Source: Bacillus cytotoxicus (GTDB taxonomy: Bacteria; Bacillota; Bacilli; Bacillales; Bacillaceae_G). Taken from it: a stretch of 59,134 bases of DNA. Made by a program: the position numbers and the translations under genes. Below the pieces are notes generated by a model that saw nothing but the letters and a program-made list of their open reading frames with translations, made no database searches and was not told where the DNA came from. Position 1 is the first letter of the stretch. Each line of letters opens with the position of its first letter. The DNA is taken from NCBI RefSeq assembly GCF_023715645.1, contig NZ_JAMBOP010000029.1:1-59134 (forward strand), given 5' to 3'. Positions 9,155 to 19,273 of this stretch are shown in pieces.

Positions 9155-9742
9155 TTAATAACCATTTCGTTTTAATGTGCGATAAATAGTGGTTCTGTCA
9201 ACATTTAAGAAATCAGCAATTTCCTGTTTTGTTTTTCCTTGATTAAGTAACTCAAGTATCAAATCTGTTTTAGATTTATTGATTTTAGGCGTTCTCCCTA
9301 GTTTCCCACCATTTTCTACATACTTCATACGACCAGCCTGCGTTCGCTCCAGTATATAGTTTCGTTCAATATTAGCAAATAAAGATAAGATTGTAACCAT
9401 GACTTTAGTCGTCATGTCATCTTTTCTTCGCGTATCAATGTTATCACTAATAGCAATCACACCAATATCGTTTTTGAGTAGTTTTTCATGAGTCCGAATC
9501 ATATCAGAAAGATTTCTACCTAAACGATCTAATTTATAAACAATAAGTGTGTCTCCTGAATTGAGTTGCTGGATAAGAATTTGGAATTGGTCTCTCTCCA
9601 TATTTTTTCCACTTTGTTTTTCTTCAAAGATACATTCCTCTAACAATTCAATATTGTTAACTTCACAATATGTAAGGATTTCTTTTTTCTGAAATGTGTA
9701 ATCTTGTTGTGAAGTTGACACCCGAATATATGCGTAATTCAT
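9155..9742 (-). CDS. tnpR: Serine resolvase (Tn3-type)
   Basis: This 195-residue small serine recombinase has the catalytic start YIRVSTSQQ (Ser9, Arg7), the active-site DRLGRN motif, the E-helix region and a C-terminal HTH (TKQEIADFLNVDRTTIYRTL). Such enzymes resolve cointegrates at a res site. Directly upstream, at 9757-9900, are repeated TTGCA/TGCAA half-sites that look like that res site, and 180 bp further is a Tn3-family end. No transposase gene is left, so this is the resolution half of a decayed Tn3-family transposon. Confidence 0.85.
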   Translation of the reverse strand: MNYAYIRVSTSQQDYTFQKKEILTYCEVNNIELLEECIFEEKQSGKNMERDQFQILIQQLNSGDTLIVYKLDRLGRNLSDMIRTHEKLLKNDIGVIAISDNIDTRRKDDMTTKVMVTILSLFANIERNYILERTQAGRMKYVENGGKLGRTPKINKSKTDLILELLNQGKTKQEIADFLNVDRTTIYRTLKRNGY

Positions 9743-9756
9743 CTTTTGCGCTCCTA

Positions 9757-9900
9757 ACGTTGCATAAATCTATTTTTCTATTTTGCTACAAATATCGTAC
9801 CATTTTCGGGATTTAATTTGCAACATAATATATGCAACGTTATGGCGCCATAAAAATCAGGACTAAGTGAAGTGTTGCATATATGTTAATTTTTGCAACA
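9757..9900. promoter_or_regulatory. Putative res site / resolvase operator
   Basis: Three inverted-repeat blocks built on TTGCA/TGCAA lie upstream of the resolvase gene: about 9759-9791 (GTTGCATAAA ... TTGCTACAA), 9818-9837 (TTGCAACATAATATATGCAA) and 9873-9900 (TGTTGCATAT ... TTTTGCAACA). Number, order and position fit subsites I to III of a Tn3-type res, where resolvase both recombines and represses its own promoter. Confidence 0.65.
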
Positions 9901-9999
9901 CCTATTGCTGACTCATATTACTGATTAAGTAATAGATAACTTATTTAATGAGTTTTACGCCTAGCATACAGAAAAGCAGCTTTTTCTTTTGCGAAATTT

Positions 10000-10079
10000 G
10001 CTTAGCGAAGAAAAATTCGGTTTTATCTTCCCAAAAATGTCTTATCATGGGTTTTATGTCATTTGGTTGGCGGGATCCC
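10000..10079 (-). repeat. Tn3-family terminal region
   Basis: On the minus strand it begins GGGATCCCGCCAACCAAATG, continues ACATAAAACCCATGATAAG and ends CTTCGCTAAG about 80 bp in. The segment at 21,416-21,497 has the same plan with the shared block ACATAAAACCCA. It probably marks the right end of the transposon that carried the resolvase at 9155-9742. Confidence 0.5.
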
Positions 10080-10198
10080 TTATAGAAGTAGAATTTATTG
10101 AGAAATTTTAATTTTCATAAAAATAGGTTGTTTCCCCAATATTTCCCACCTATAATTTAGATGTACCACATGATTATATAATAAAGGAGGAGTTCATA

Positions 10199-10294
10199 AT
10201 GGGACGTTGGATTATAGTAACAAGTGAAAAGCATGAACCTAAATTAACAGTGTCTGAAACAAAAGAATTACAGAAACTACAAGAAAAAAAATAA
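10199..10294 (+). CDS. Small peptide upstream of YcaO (possible RiPP precursor), 31 residues
   Basis: The ATG at 10,199 is preceded by a very strong AAAGGAGGAGTTCATA site. The peptide starts MGRWIIVTSEKHEPKL, is followed by a Ser/Thr-Glu-Lys-rich helical tail and has no Cys. It lies 98 bp upstream of a YcaO gene on the same strand, separated by a perfect 14-bp hairpin, the usual geometry of RiPP precursors expressed above their modifying enzyme. Ser and Thr could be substrates, or backbone amides if the YcaO thioamidates. Precursor status is my inference. Confidence 0.5.
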   Translation: MGRWIIVTSEKHEPKLTVSETKELQKLQEKK

Positions 10295-10298
10295 AGAA

Positions 10299-10333
10299 GA
10301 TAAAGAGGACATTCTTATGATGTCCTCTTTATC
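10299..10333 (+). terminator. Intercistronic hairpin between small ORF and YcaO gene
   Basis: Perfect 14-bp stem (GATAAAGAGGACAT at 10299-10312 with 10320-10333), seven-base loop. The following bases (TATACATAAATCC) are not a T-run, so it probably attenuates or protects the upstream message rather than stopping all transcription. Confidence 0.6.
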
Positions 10334-10392
10334 TATACATAAATCCATGAAAAATTGTATTCATTTAATTTATTTAACTGGAGGTTATTAGG

Positions 10393-11631
10393 ATGCTATA
10401 TTCCTGGGAAAGAGAAACCTTAGAAGAAACTGCGCATCAACGTATTATGGATACGTTCAAAGAATTAAGTTTTTCAGTGAAAAAAAAAGCTTTTGGAGAT
10501 AAAATACAAACCACATATGTGGAATTATTTAATTTAAATCAACAGATTGAATCATTCGGCGTAGGAAAAGGGAAGTACAATGAATTAGGCGCATTGTTTG
10601 AGGCCTTAGAGCATTATACTCTGGAGAATATATCAATGAAAGAGTGTGATTTTTTCTCTTCTCATCATATTGCGAAGAACCCAATATTTGACGGAGAGCG
10701 TGTTATGCAATTGATAGTAGAGGAACCCGATCAACAATTACTTTGTAAAAAATACTATTCTTTGAATGATACACAACAACATGTATGGTACCCATTTTTC
10801 ATTGCTAATCCACATTATATGCAACATCCAATTGAAACGGATACTTATCAGTATCAGAAAGTACAACGATACAGTTCTAATAGTGGTACAGCCATTGGTT
10901 CCACTTTACATGAGGCGATTATACATGCAACGAATGAAGTCATTGAAAGGGATGCCTTTTCTTTATTCTTACTTCGGTATTTCTACTATGATATGCCAGA
11001 TTATACATTAAAAATAATTCATCCAAATACGCTTTCACCATCCCTAAAAGAAACGATTGTACACGCAGAAGAGGAATTACAAGAGGAAATTATACTATTG
11101 GATATTACAACGGAAGTTGCAATTCCAACTATATTAGCTGTCACAAAAAATAAAAAGCATACTGGTATATTTGGGCTTGGTACATCTTTATACCCTGAAT
11201 ATGCTATCTTGCGAAGTATTACAGAACTGGTTCAGGTGAATCATATCGCTTCTGCGAATATTGGTGATGAGCTAGCACATCGAGAGCATTTTTTGAATCA
11301 ATTACAGCCGTATCCTCGTCACTATGCTTGTGCAGAAATGAATATGTGTTCCGTATTTAATCAATTTCCAGCCACTTATGTTTCGTTTGAGGATTTACCG
11401 AGATTTTCAGAACATAATTTAATACTTTACATCGAAGAACTGCAAGAACGATTACACCAAAAACATTTTTCTATCTATTATTCTCCAGTCAAAGAGTTTT
11501 CCAATGGTATAAAAATCATACATGTACTAATTCCACAAATGGAGCGTTTTTTATTGATTACAAATGGTCAATTGGTATTCCCGTCCGAAAGAGGTATGAA
11601 AAAGAGTCTTAATTTACAGTCCAGTTTATAA
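10393..11631 (+). CDS. Stand-alone YcaO-domain protein
   Basis: This 412-residue protein has the ordered YcaO motifs: GVGKG at 56-60 followed by ELGALFEALEHYTLEN, then SNSGTAIGSTLHEAI at 162-175 with NEVIERDA at 181-188, and RSITELVQ at 274-281. These residues form the ATP/Mg site with which YcaO enzymes phosphorylate a peptide amide to make azolines, thioamides or amidines. No E1-like/ocin-ThiF partner, TfuA, SagB oxidase or transporter is nearby, and the C-terminus lacks an obvious PxPxP tail. RBS GGAGG precedes the ATG. Tiny ORFs lie on both sides. Most likely a peptide-modifying enzyme of a minimal RiPP-like locus; a degenerate relic is possible. Confidence 0.8.
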   Translation: MLYSWERETLEETAHQRIMDTFKELSFSVKKKAFGDKIQTTYVELFNLNQQIESFGVGKGKYNELGALFEALEHYTLENISMKECDFFSSHHIAKNPIFDGERVMQLIVEEPDQQLLCKKYYSLNDTQQHVWYPFFIANPHYMQHPIETDTYQYQKVQRYSSNSGTAIGSTLHEAIIHATNEVIERDAFSLFLLRYFYYDMPDYTLKIIHPNTLSPSLKETIVHAEEELQEEIILLDITTEVAIPTILAVTKNKKHTGIFGLGTSLYPEYAILRSITELVQVNHIASANIGDELAHREHFLNQLQPYPRHYACAEMNMCSVFNQFPATYVSFEDLPRFSEHNLILYIEELQERLHQKHFSIYYSPVKEFSNGIKIIHVLIPQMERFLLITNGQLVFPSERGMKKSLNLQSSL

Positions 11632-11658
11632 AAAACACCCTATAAGAGGTTACTTTAC

Positions 11659-11820
11659 ATGCCCATCAAGCTAACAGAACAGGTTGCCCCAAAAACGATA
11701 AAAATGAATTTCGTTGCTATTGAAGCCCCTAATTTTTCATTATATTCAACCTCTTTACTTGGAGATAAAGAATGGGTATTTGTCACAGAACAACGAATAC
11801 CCAACGAGAATAATGGTTGA
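11659..11820 (+). CDS. Small protein downstream of YcaO, 53 residues
   Basis: Starts 27 bp after the YcaO stop, RBS AAGAGG. The protein begins MPIKLTEQVAPKTIKMNFVA and ends GDKEWVFVTEQRIPNENNG. It has no Cys, signal peptide or membrane helix. Tight spacing suggests co-transcription with the YcaO gene. It could be a second substrate, a partner or leader-binding subunit, or unrelated. Confidence 0.5.
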   Translation: MPIKLTEQVAPKTIKMNFVAIEAPNFSLYSTSLLGDKEWVFVTEQRIPNENNG

Positions 11821-11930
11821 GAATAAATATGAGAATAGTTATATAAAAATATCTTTATCTATTCGTTAATTAGTTTTACGCTTTTTAAGTAACCATAATG
11901 ATCATAGGCTATACTTTCAGCTAAAATGGA

Positions 11931-11962
11931 CACCTGAGAAGGCTGCTTGCTTATCTCAGGTG
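11931..11962. terminator. Convergent terminator between the YcaO locus and katG
   Basis: CACCTGAGA at 11931-11939 pairs with TCTCAGGTG at 11954-11962, with a CTTTCTT tail on the plus strand. It lies between two convergent transcription units. Confidence 0.55.
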
Positions 11963-11990
11963 ACTCTTTCTTATCAATCGTAATAGCTAG

Positions 11991-14198
<2,208 letters not shown>

Positions 14199-14229
14199 TT
14201 AAGTAGCAAATAATTTGACTAACTTATTG

Positions 14230-14244
14230 AAACAATTATTATCA
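14230..14244 (-). promoter_or_regulatory. PerR/Fur-like box upstream of katG
   Basis: On the minus strand the sequence is TGATAATAATTGTTT, matching the PerR consensus TTATAATNATTATAA at 11 of 14 informative positions. It lies 56-70 bp before the katG ATG, as expected for peroxide-induced derepression. A second, weaker AT-rich dyad (AATGATAACACTTTTCATTT) lies near 14,301-14,321. Confidence 0.55.
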
Positions 14245-14386
14245 TATTTGATTTTTGCTCACTTCTCATCACCTCATAAGAGTGAAAGTTAAGTGTAAGT
14301 AAATGATAACACTTTTCATTTAAAAGTCAATCCTATTTTATATTTATTATTAATAAGTAAACAATACCAATAAACTTGCTTGTAAG

Positions 14387-15229
14387 GGTTCTGGTGCAAG
14401 AAGTCTATAAAACTTGGATATACTGATACTACTAATCTAAAGAAGGTGCGTGATTGGTATGGAAAAGGAAAATGTATTCAAGTGGAAGCATTATCAGCCC
14501 GAGATTATTTTGTTAACAGTAAGATGGTACCTACGGTACAACCTTAGTTTTCGTGATTTAGTGGAAATGATGGAGGAACGGGGCTTATTTATTTCTCATA
14601 CAACGATTATGCGTTGGGTTCATCAGTACGGTCCTGAATTGGACAAACGAAGCCGACGTCATCTTAAACAAACAAGTGACTCCTGGAGAGTCGGTGAAAC
14701 ATATATCAAAGTAAAAGGTCAATGGATGTACCTGTATCGTGCTGTTGATTCGAAAGGAAATACAATCGATTTTTACCTAAGCAAAACAAGAGACCAGAAG
14801 GCTGCAAAGTGCTTTTTCAAGAAGGCCTTGCAGTCTTTTCATGTTTCAAAACCTCGTGTTATAACAGTCTATAAAAATCCAGCTTATCCTACAGCAATTG
14901 AACAGTTGAAAAAAGAAAAAAGCATACCTGGTGGTATGCGACTTAGACAACAAAAGTACTTGAATAACATAGTAGAACAAGATCATCGCTTTATAAAGAA
15001 GCGAATTCGTTCTATGCTAGGGTTCAAATGTTTTGACACAGCTACATCCATTCTTTCTGGAGTAGAAGCCATGCATATGATTAAAAAAGAACAGGTTGAT
15101 TTACGGGACCAGTCTGTCCAAAATCAGAAAGAATTCATCCATCAATTGTTTGGACTTGCAGCATAAGATACGATTCCGTTAGGAATCTATGTGCTTTATT
15201 ATCTTTTATTCTATTTTTGCACCAGAACC
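14387..15229 (+). mobile_element. IS240-like insertion sequence (IS6 family)
   Basis: Terminal repeats GGTTCTGGTGCAA (left, 14387-14399) and the inverted TTGCACCAGAACC (right, 15217-15229) bracket one transposase gene; total 843 bp. The 8-bp flanks differ (CTTGTAAG and GAAAAAGC), so there is no target duplication: the copy has been through recombination or an adjacent deletion. The right end truncates a minus-strand gene. Confidence 0.9.
14459..15166 (+). CDS. IS6-family (IS240-like) transposase, catalytic Asp residues replaced
   Basis: This 235-residue protein is full length for IS240 transposases: N-terminal HTH (SFRDLVEMM ... TTIMRWVHQYG), DDE core and the IVEQDHRFIKKR segment with the catalytic Glu. 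At the first Asp position, normally RVDETYIKVKG, it reads RVGETYIKVKG; at the second, normally ITVDKNPAYP, it reads ITVYKNPAYP. Loss of two catalytic Asp while the frame stays open predicts a dead enzyme. The ATG at 14,459 is preferred to the GTG at 14,450. The family consensus is from memory, but Asp at both positions is invariant in DDE transposases. Confidence 0.88.
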   Translation: MEKENVFKWKHYQPEIILLTVRWYLRYNLSFRDLVEMMEERGLFISHTTIMRWVHQYGPELDKRSRRHLKQTSDSWRVGETYIKVKGQWMYLYRAVDSKGNTIDFYLSKTRDQKAAKCFFKKALQSFHVSKPRVITVYKNPAYPTAIEQLKKEKSIPGGMRLRQQKYLNNIVEQDHRFIKKRIRSMLGFKCFDTATSILSGVEAMHMIKKEQVDLRDQSVQNQKEFIHQLFGLAA

Positions 15230-15351
15230 GAAAAAGCTGTATTACCAGATAATGTTTGAAAATCATTTCGATTAGGTGTTACTTCTTTTATGATAGCTTG
15301 GAATTGTTTTTCATTTTTTCTTGAACCCCTCAGCATACTATTTAATGACAT
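15230..15351 (-). pseudogene. 5' fragment of a hypothetical gene truncated by IS240
   Basis: A minus-strand frame starts at the ATG at 15,351 (RBS GAGGGGAG) and reads MSLNSMLRGSRKNEKQFQAI ... DFQTLSGNTAF until it runs into the IS240 right end after about 40 residues. The start signals are good and the frame is interrupted exactly at the element boundary. I do not recognise the parent protein. Confidence 0.5.
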
Positions 15352-15364
15352 AATATTCTCCCCT

Positions 15365-15420
15365 CTATTCTTTTATTTTTTCCTCATACTGTTTAGCAAG
15401 CTTATAAAAAGAAGAACAAT
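15365..15420 (-). pseudogene. Resolvase C-terminal remnant (short)
   Basis: The minus strand encodes FYKLAKQYEEKIKE then a stop. It matches at nucleotide level the end of the longer resolvase C-terminal remnant at 21,687-21,870. It directly abuts the start region of the truncated gene at 15,230-15,351. Confidence 0.45.
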
Positions 15421-15686
15421 TGAGAAAATTTTATTTTATCATTTAACAATATAGATAAATATGGTAAAATCACATTTGGATGAGAGTCCAATATACAAGT
15501 AGAGTGGTTTTCAAGTCGGAGGAAGGCATCTTATGATGTCTTTTCTTTTATTTTCACCTTAGCATAACAGCATTTTTATTTCTCAATATCACAATGATGA
15601 ATATATGGTAGTATTAATTTATCGCCAAATAGATACCCCTTCAAATTCGCGAGAACAAGCTCTCTTATATGAGGGTTTGTTTTTGT

Positions 15687-15959
15687 TTATAAATCCTCGT
15701 TATATTTCCCTTTAACTTCTACTTCTGCATCAAAAATGACTTCATCTTGTTCTGGATTTTCAGAATCTACGTATGTCCTACATTTAGCATATAACCAAAT
15801 ATTCATCGGACGATTATTTACCACTTCGATTTCATCAAAATCAGCATTCCTAAGCAAATAATCTTCAATAATTTCTTGTAAGTCTTCCTCATTAATCTCT
15901 ATTTTCCGCTCAACAAATCCTTCGTCACTGTAGTATTTTGTTGGATATACGTTACGCAT
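15687..15959 (-). CDS. Hypothetical protein, 90 residues, acidic
   Basis: The ATG at 15,959 has the site GAAAGGGAG 7 bp upstream. The protein is acidic (INEEDLQEIIEDYLLRNADF; VDSENPEQDEVIFDAEVEV), soluble and alpha/beta in pattern. The strong start and end hairpin (near 15,655-15,683) argue that it is a real monocistronic gene. I do not recognise it. Confidence 0.6.
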   Translation of the reverse strand: MRNVYPTKYYSDEGFVERKIEINEEDLQEIIEDYLLRNADFDEIEVVNNRPMNIWLYAKCRTYVDSENPEQDEVIFDAEVEVKGKYNEDL

Positions 15960-16490
15960 TAATATAACTCCCTTTCATTTCAGAAAAATTCATGATAATA
16001 ACTCAAATATACTATTCAACAACTAATTGTTACATTAAAAAAATGTATTAGAATGAGCTTTATTGATACAATCCTATTCTTTCTTCTATTCTCGCATCAT
16101 CTCATAAAATAAAGATTTAGATTCACCATTATATGTCATGAATAGATAATGAATTGTATTAAAATAAAGTACTAGACTAAATAACAGATATGCGATTTTC
16201 ATACGGAAAATAAAGGTAATTCTGATAAATCATACTTACCAAAACAAATATGTATACATGCTTGCATAAAGCTTTCAAAGAAGAAGAAGGCTTAATCCTT
16301 AATGAATAAGGGATTAGCCTCTTTGTTTACTACGTATAATGATACTAAGTGGCCCTAAACATATTAGTTATATATAATATATTTAGGGCCCTTTATATTT
16401 TAAGCTTTTTTGAATTTGGGTCTTGATAAAATAAAACGTACTCTTTTTTCGTGGTAAACATTATGTTTTTTATGAATACAACAGCTTCTT
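15960..16490. other. Gap with two hairpins, no gene seen
   Basis: Two inverted repeats occur: GGCTTAATCC ... GGATTAGCC (about 16,287-16,317) and GGCCCTAAA with TTTAGGGCC (16,351-16,390), both followed by T-rich tracts on the plus strand. A TCTTGATAA ... AACGTAC segment at about 16,419-16,440 loosely recalls repeat A. No coding signal. Confidence 0.35.
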
Positions 16491-16919
16491 CTAATAATCC
16501 CTTTCTTCCGCAATCTCTCTTTTTAATTCGTCATACAATAGGTCATGTTCTGTTATCTCTTCAATGAAAATTAATTTCTTTTTCGCTGCTCTCCATTCCC
16601 TCTCGGAATAATTATAGTGAATCTTTCGAGCGTCATCACATTTTTTTCCGTGCAGTTGCCCCCTAAGAGCAGCCATTTTGTCACCACATTCTGAAACCGT
16701 CTCTGCTGCCTTTTCCATTTTCAATTCACGGCTAGATTCATCACAACCTTTTAGAGCAAATACAAAAGAGAAGAGGACAATGGTCATTACGGATAAAATG
16801 ATGATGCCGTCTTTCTCCTTTTTCTTTTCTTCCTCTGCCTCTAAATAATCATAAAACTCCTGTGACATCTCTCTCTCTGACCATTTTTTCTCTAGCTCGA
16901 ACAATTTCTTTTTCTTCAT
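16491..16919 (-). CDS. Hypothetical membrane-anchored protein, 142 residues
   Basis: The ATG at 16,919 is preceded by GCAGGGGAGATACTCATC; the longer frame from 16,988 lacks a site. A charged N-terminal segment rich in Glu and Lys (about 1-38) precedes one transmembrane helix (IIILSVMTIVLFSFVFALKG), then a charged region with three Cys (KGCDE, SECGD, KKCDD). It resembles small membrane-tethered phage or plasmid proteins but belongs to no family I know. Confidence 0.55.
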   Translation of the reverse strand: MKKKKLFELEKKWSEREMSQEFYDYLEAEEEKKKEKDGIIILSVMTIVLFSFVFALKGCDESSRELKMEKAAETVSECGDKMAALRGQLHGKKCDDARKIHYNYSEREWRAAKKKLIFIEEITEHDLLYDELKREIAEERDY

Positions 16920-17531
16920 GATGAGTATCTCCCCTGCTATCATTCCAAGGGATATTATAGCATAGCGAACTATCTCGCAAATGGCCAATAGTTCGTTTTC
17001 GGATCAATATATATAAGATATCCATCATTTCCATACAGAATGGAAATTCAGTTCTCTTGATTCTGTTTTTTACCAAATTTATTTCTAATTTACTATTATG
17101 TGAATGAAATGGCTCTTTATATCTTCTGAAGGGACCTTTTTAAAGATTTGAGGATACATTAATTTTATGTTAACAAAAGGTGCTTCCATGAATAGAAAAC
17201 ACCTTTTTCAGTCTACAACTATTTTTTAACAGTCTAATACTTTTTTCTATAGTCTAAAACATTTTTCAAATCAAACACTAATAATACAAAACGACATTTT
17301 TATTTTGGTAAAGATACACTATTTCTGTTTTATTAACTGAATCTGAAAAATATCAGAATCTTTTATACCCAAAACTCTCATCTTTCATCGTTCTCCAGGA
17401 TTCAACATTAATGGATTTTGTACTTAGGTATTTTTGTATATCCCCGGGGGATGGGCAAAAACATCCAGAATTAAAAAGAACAGACTTTTCTTTTTTGAAA
17501 AGTCTGTTCAAAAATAAATAAATTTAAGTAA
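16920..17531. other. Gene-poor stretch with terminators and an inverted repeat B copy
   Basis: An AAAAGGTG ... CACCTTTTT hairpin occurs near 17,176-17,210. An inverted copy of short repeat B (CCCCCGGGGATA with GGGCAAAAACATCC) is at 17,440-17,470. The rest is AT-rich with no credible frame. Confidence 0.35.
17477..17509 (-). terminator. Terminator of the secreted 186-residue protein gene
   Basis: GAACAGACTTTTC and GAAAAGTCTGTTC form a perfect 13-bp stem (17,477-17,509 region) about 20 bp after the stop codon on the minus strand, with A/T tracts on both sides. Confidence 0.7.
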
Positions 17532-18092
17532 TTACCATCCAAGCCAAACAGTTCCTTGGTGCCATGAACCATCTGTATTTACTAGAGTTACAACATAGTT
17601 TCCTGCTTTCATAGGACCAAAGTAGTTATAAACATAATCACCACCACTCATTGGCCCTCCTGTTACATTATGGGTTACGGTGTTTCCTGATGATAAACTT
17701 TTTACTACAACTTTGAAATTAAAATTTTTATTGTTTTGAATAGCTACTCCAATAGTTCCATTGTCTGCTACAGATACAGTTTTTTGCACTTGAATTGATG
17801 TAGAAAAATTATAAGTACCGGAATATCCCCAATTAAATGCTGCAGTTGCTTTTTCCCCAATAAGATTATTTTTATCAGAAAAATTTGGTGCAAATGGTCT
17901 TTCGACTTCATTTGTATTTTCAACTATACTTTCAATTCTATCTGAAATATATTGTTGGTTTTCTGAATAAGCTGTTTCAATTGCTTTATTCGGAGAACTC
18001 ACAGATTTTACTGTATCAGCTGATGCTGCACCAATTCCCCCAGTTAATGCAATACCTGTCGCTAATGCCCCGACTACTAATTTCTTGAACAT
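17532..18092 (-). CDS. Hypothetical secreted beta-rich protein, 186 residues
   Basis: A clear Sec signal peptide (MFKKLVVGALATGIALTGGI ... ASA, cleavage near 25) is followed by a low-complexity Asn/Glu region and a beta-rich domain with many aromatic residues (YSGTYNFSTSIQVQKTVSV, then NYVVTLVNTDGSWHQGTVWL). The C-terminal pattern looks like a small beta-sandwich. RBS AAAGGGGGA. It is probably an extracellular protein; function unknown. It shares no obvious similarity with the secreted protein at 23,349. Confidence 0.65.
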   Translation of the reverse strand: MFKKLVVGALATGIALTGGIGAASADTVKSVSSPNKAIETAYSENQQYISDRIESIVENTNEVERPFAPNFSDKNNLIGEKATAAFNWGYSGTYNFSTSIQVQKTVSVADNGTIGVAIQNNKNFNFKVVVKSLSSGNTVTHNVTGGPMSGGDYVYNYFGPMKAGNYVVTLVNTDGSWHQGTVWLGW

Positions 18093-18296
18093 AAAAAATC
18101 CCCCTTTAATAGTTTTATATCTTACACCCCAAATGTATCATCTTTTACTAAAAATTAAATATTTAGAATTTTTAGAAATATTTTTTAAATTATTGGTAAT
18201 ATTCAGTCTTTATTTTATCAAAGTTTTATTTAGGGGTTCTTTGCCCAAATCCCCGAAATGTGGGAATTCAGAAGGCTTATATATCCACTTATTAAT

Positions 18297-19025
18297 TTAT
18301 TTAATCTTAATTTTGCGGAATTGTTTATAGAGAACTATAATGCCAATTAAAAGTGTAAAAGTATAGATTGGTAAAGTATATATAGAATAATATTCCACAA
18401 AAAAATTTGTATAATAACCAAATGAACGGGGGGTAATACTTTGAGCTAATAATGTTTGTAGTTTATTTCGGTTTTTATATGAAAAATCCTCTATGTTTAC
18501 ATTTCCACCAGTGGAAATATAAATGATACGGAATTTTCTTTCCTTAACAGGAAGTAATCCTGTTAAGTCCCTGGTAATTTTGTCCTTAGATTTATTTAGC
18601 ACTACAGCAAAGCGTTCTTCTTTTGTTTTTAAGTTAAAGATTTTAAAAAAAGCTACATTTCCATAATATTGATTGAATGCTTGCTCATTAATCCTTATCC
18701 CATATTGTTTTAAGACGTCTATAGATTTGTTATTTATTTGTAATGATATATCAGCATAAGAGTATAAATTACCATTAAGACCGGTTATTTTATCAGGTTG
18801 TTGATTCGTATGTGTCACTTTTATTTTATTTTCGTGAAAGAAAATGGTATTAGGTTCTTGTAGTTGGTCAATAGAAGGATCAAACATAATTTCTTCTATT
18901 TTGTAATTTTTCTCTATAAGATATTCATAAAAGATTTTTTCCATAAATACTCTTGCAAAGAATATACAAGATATAGAAATCATGATGAATCCTATAGATA
19001 GTAGGATTATAATCTTTTTTTGCAT
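18297..19025 (-). CDS. Hypothetical membrane protein with two membrane segments, 242 residues
   Basis: The ATG at 19,025 follows AGAAGGAGTATT. One N-terminal hydrophobic helix (IIILLSIGFIMISISCIFFA) and one C-terminal helix (IYTFTLLIGIIVLY) enclose an extracytoplasmic domain of about 170 residues. No known motif is seen. Topology suggests a sensor-like or envelope protein. Confidence 0.6.
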   Translation of the reverse strand: MQKKIIILLSIGFIMISISCIFFARVFMEKIFYEYLIEKNYKIEEIMFDPSIDQLQEPNTIFFHENKIKVTHTNQQPDKITGLNGNLYSYADISLQINNKSIDVLKQYGIRINEQAFNQYYGNVAFFKIFNLKTKEERFAVVLNKSKDKITRDLTGLLPVKERKFRIIYISTGGNVNIEDFSYKNRNKLQTLLAQSITPRSFGYYTNFFVEYYSIYTLPIYTFTLLIGIIVLYKQFRKIKIK

Positions 19026-19130
19026 AATACTCCTTCTAATCACTATTATTTTTTGGGTGAAAACTTACATAAATAACGTATATATGTTATATTGTATTTT
19101 ATTAATATTATTAAAGCAATTATGTAAATA

Positions 19131-19168
19131 GGGGTACAGCCGAGATACGTGTAAAAATAGGTCATAGA
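19131..19168 (+). repeat. Possible Tn3-family end remnant
   Basis: It begins GGGGTACAGCCGAGATACG, the outer-end signature of Tn3-family repeats, but the inner CGCTAAG block is missing. It is weaker than the 20,086 copy. Confidence 0.3.
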
Positions 19169-19240
19169 CTTACTTTTATTTCCAACCGATTTTAAAATCG
19201 TTTTTTTTTGTTAAATTATATTGTTGATAATTGAGATATA

Positions 19241-19273
19241 AAAAGGACTTATCAATAGGATAAGTCCTTTTTC
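19241..19273 (-). terminator. Terminator of the HEAT-like protein gene
   Basis: AAAAAGGACTTATC pairs with GATAAGTCCTTTTT at the 3' end of the gene on the minus strand; the T-run follows directly. Confidence 0.7.

Noticed and set aside
10393-11631. Idea that the YcaO gene is part of heterocycloanthracin or thiocillin clusters
   Set aside because: None of the other genes of those clusters is nearby and the flanking small ORFs have no Cys-rich core.
15525-15555. GGAGG followed by GCATCTTATGATGTC as a small gene
   Set aside because: The downstream frame is only a few codons; it is more likely a hairpin similar to that at 10,299.
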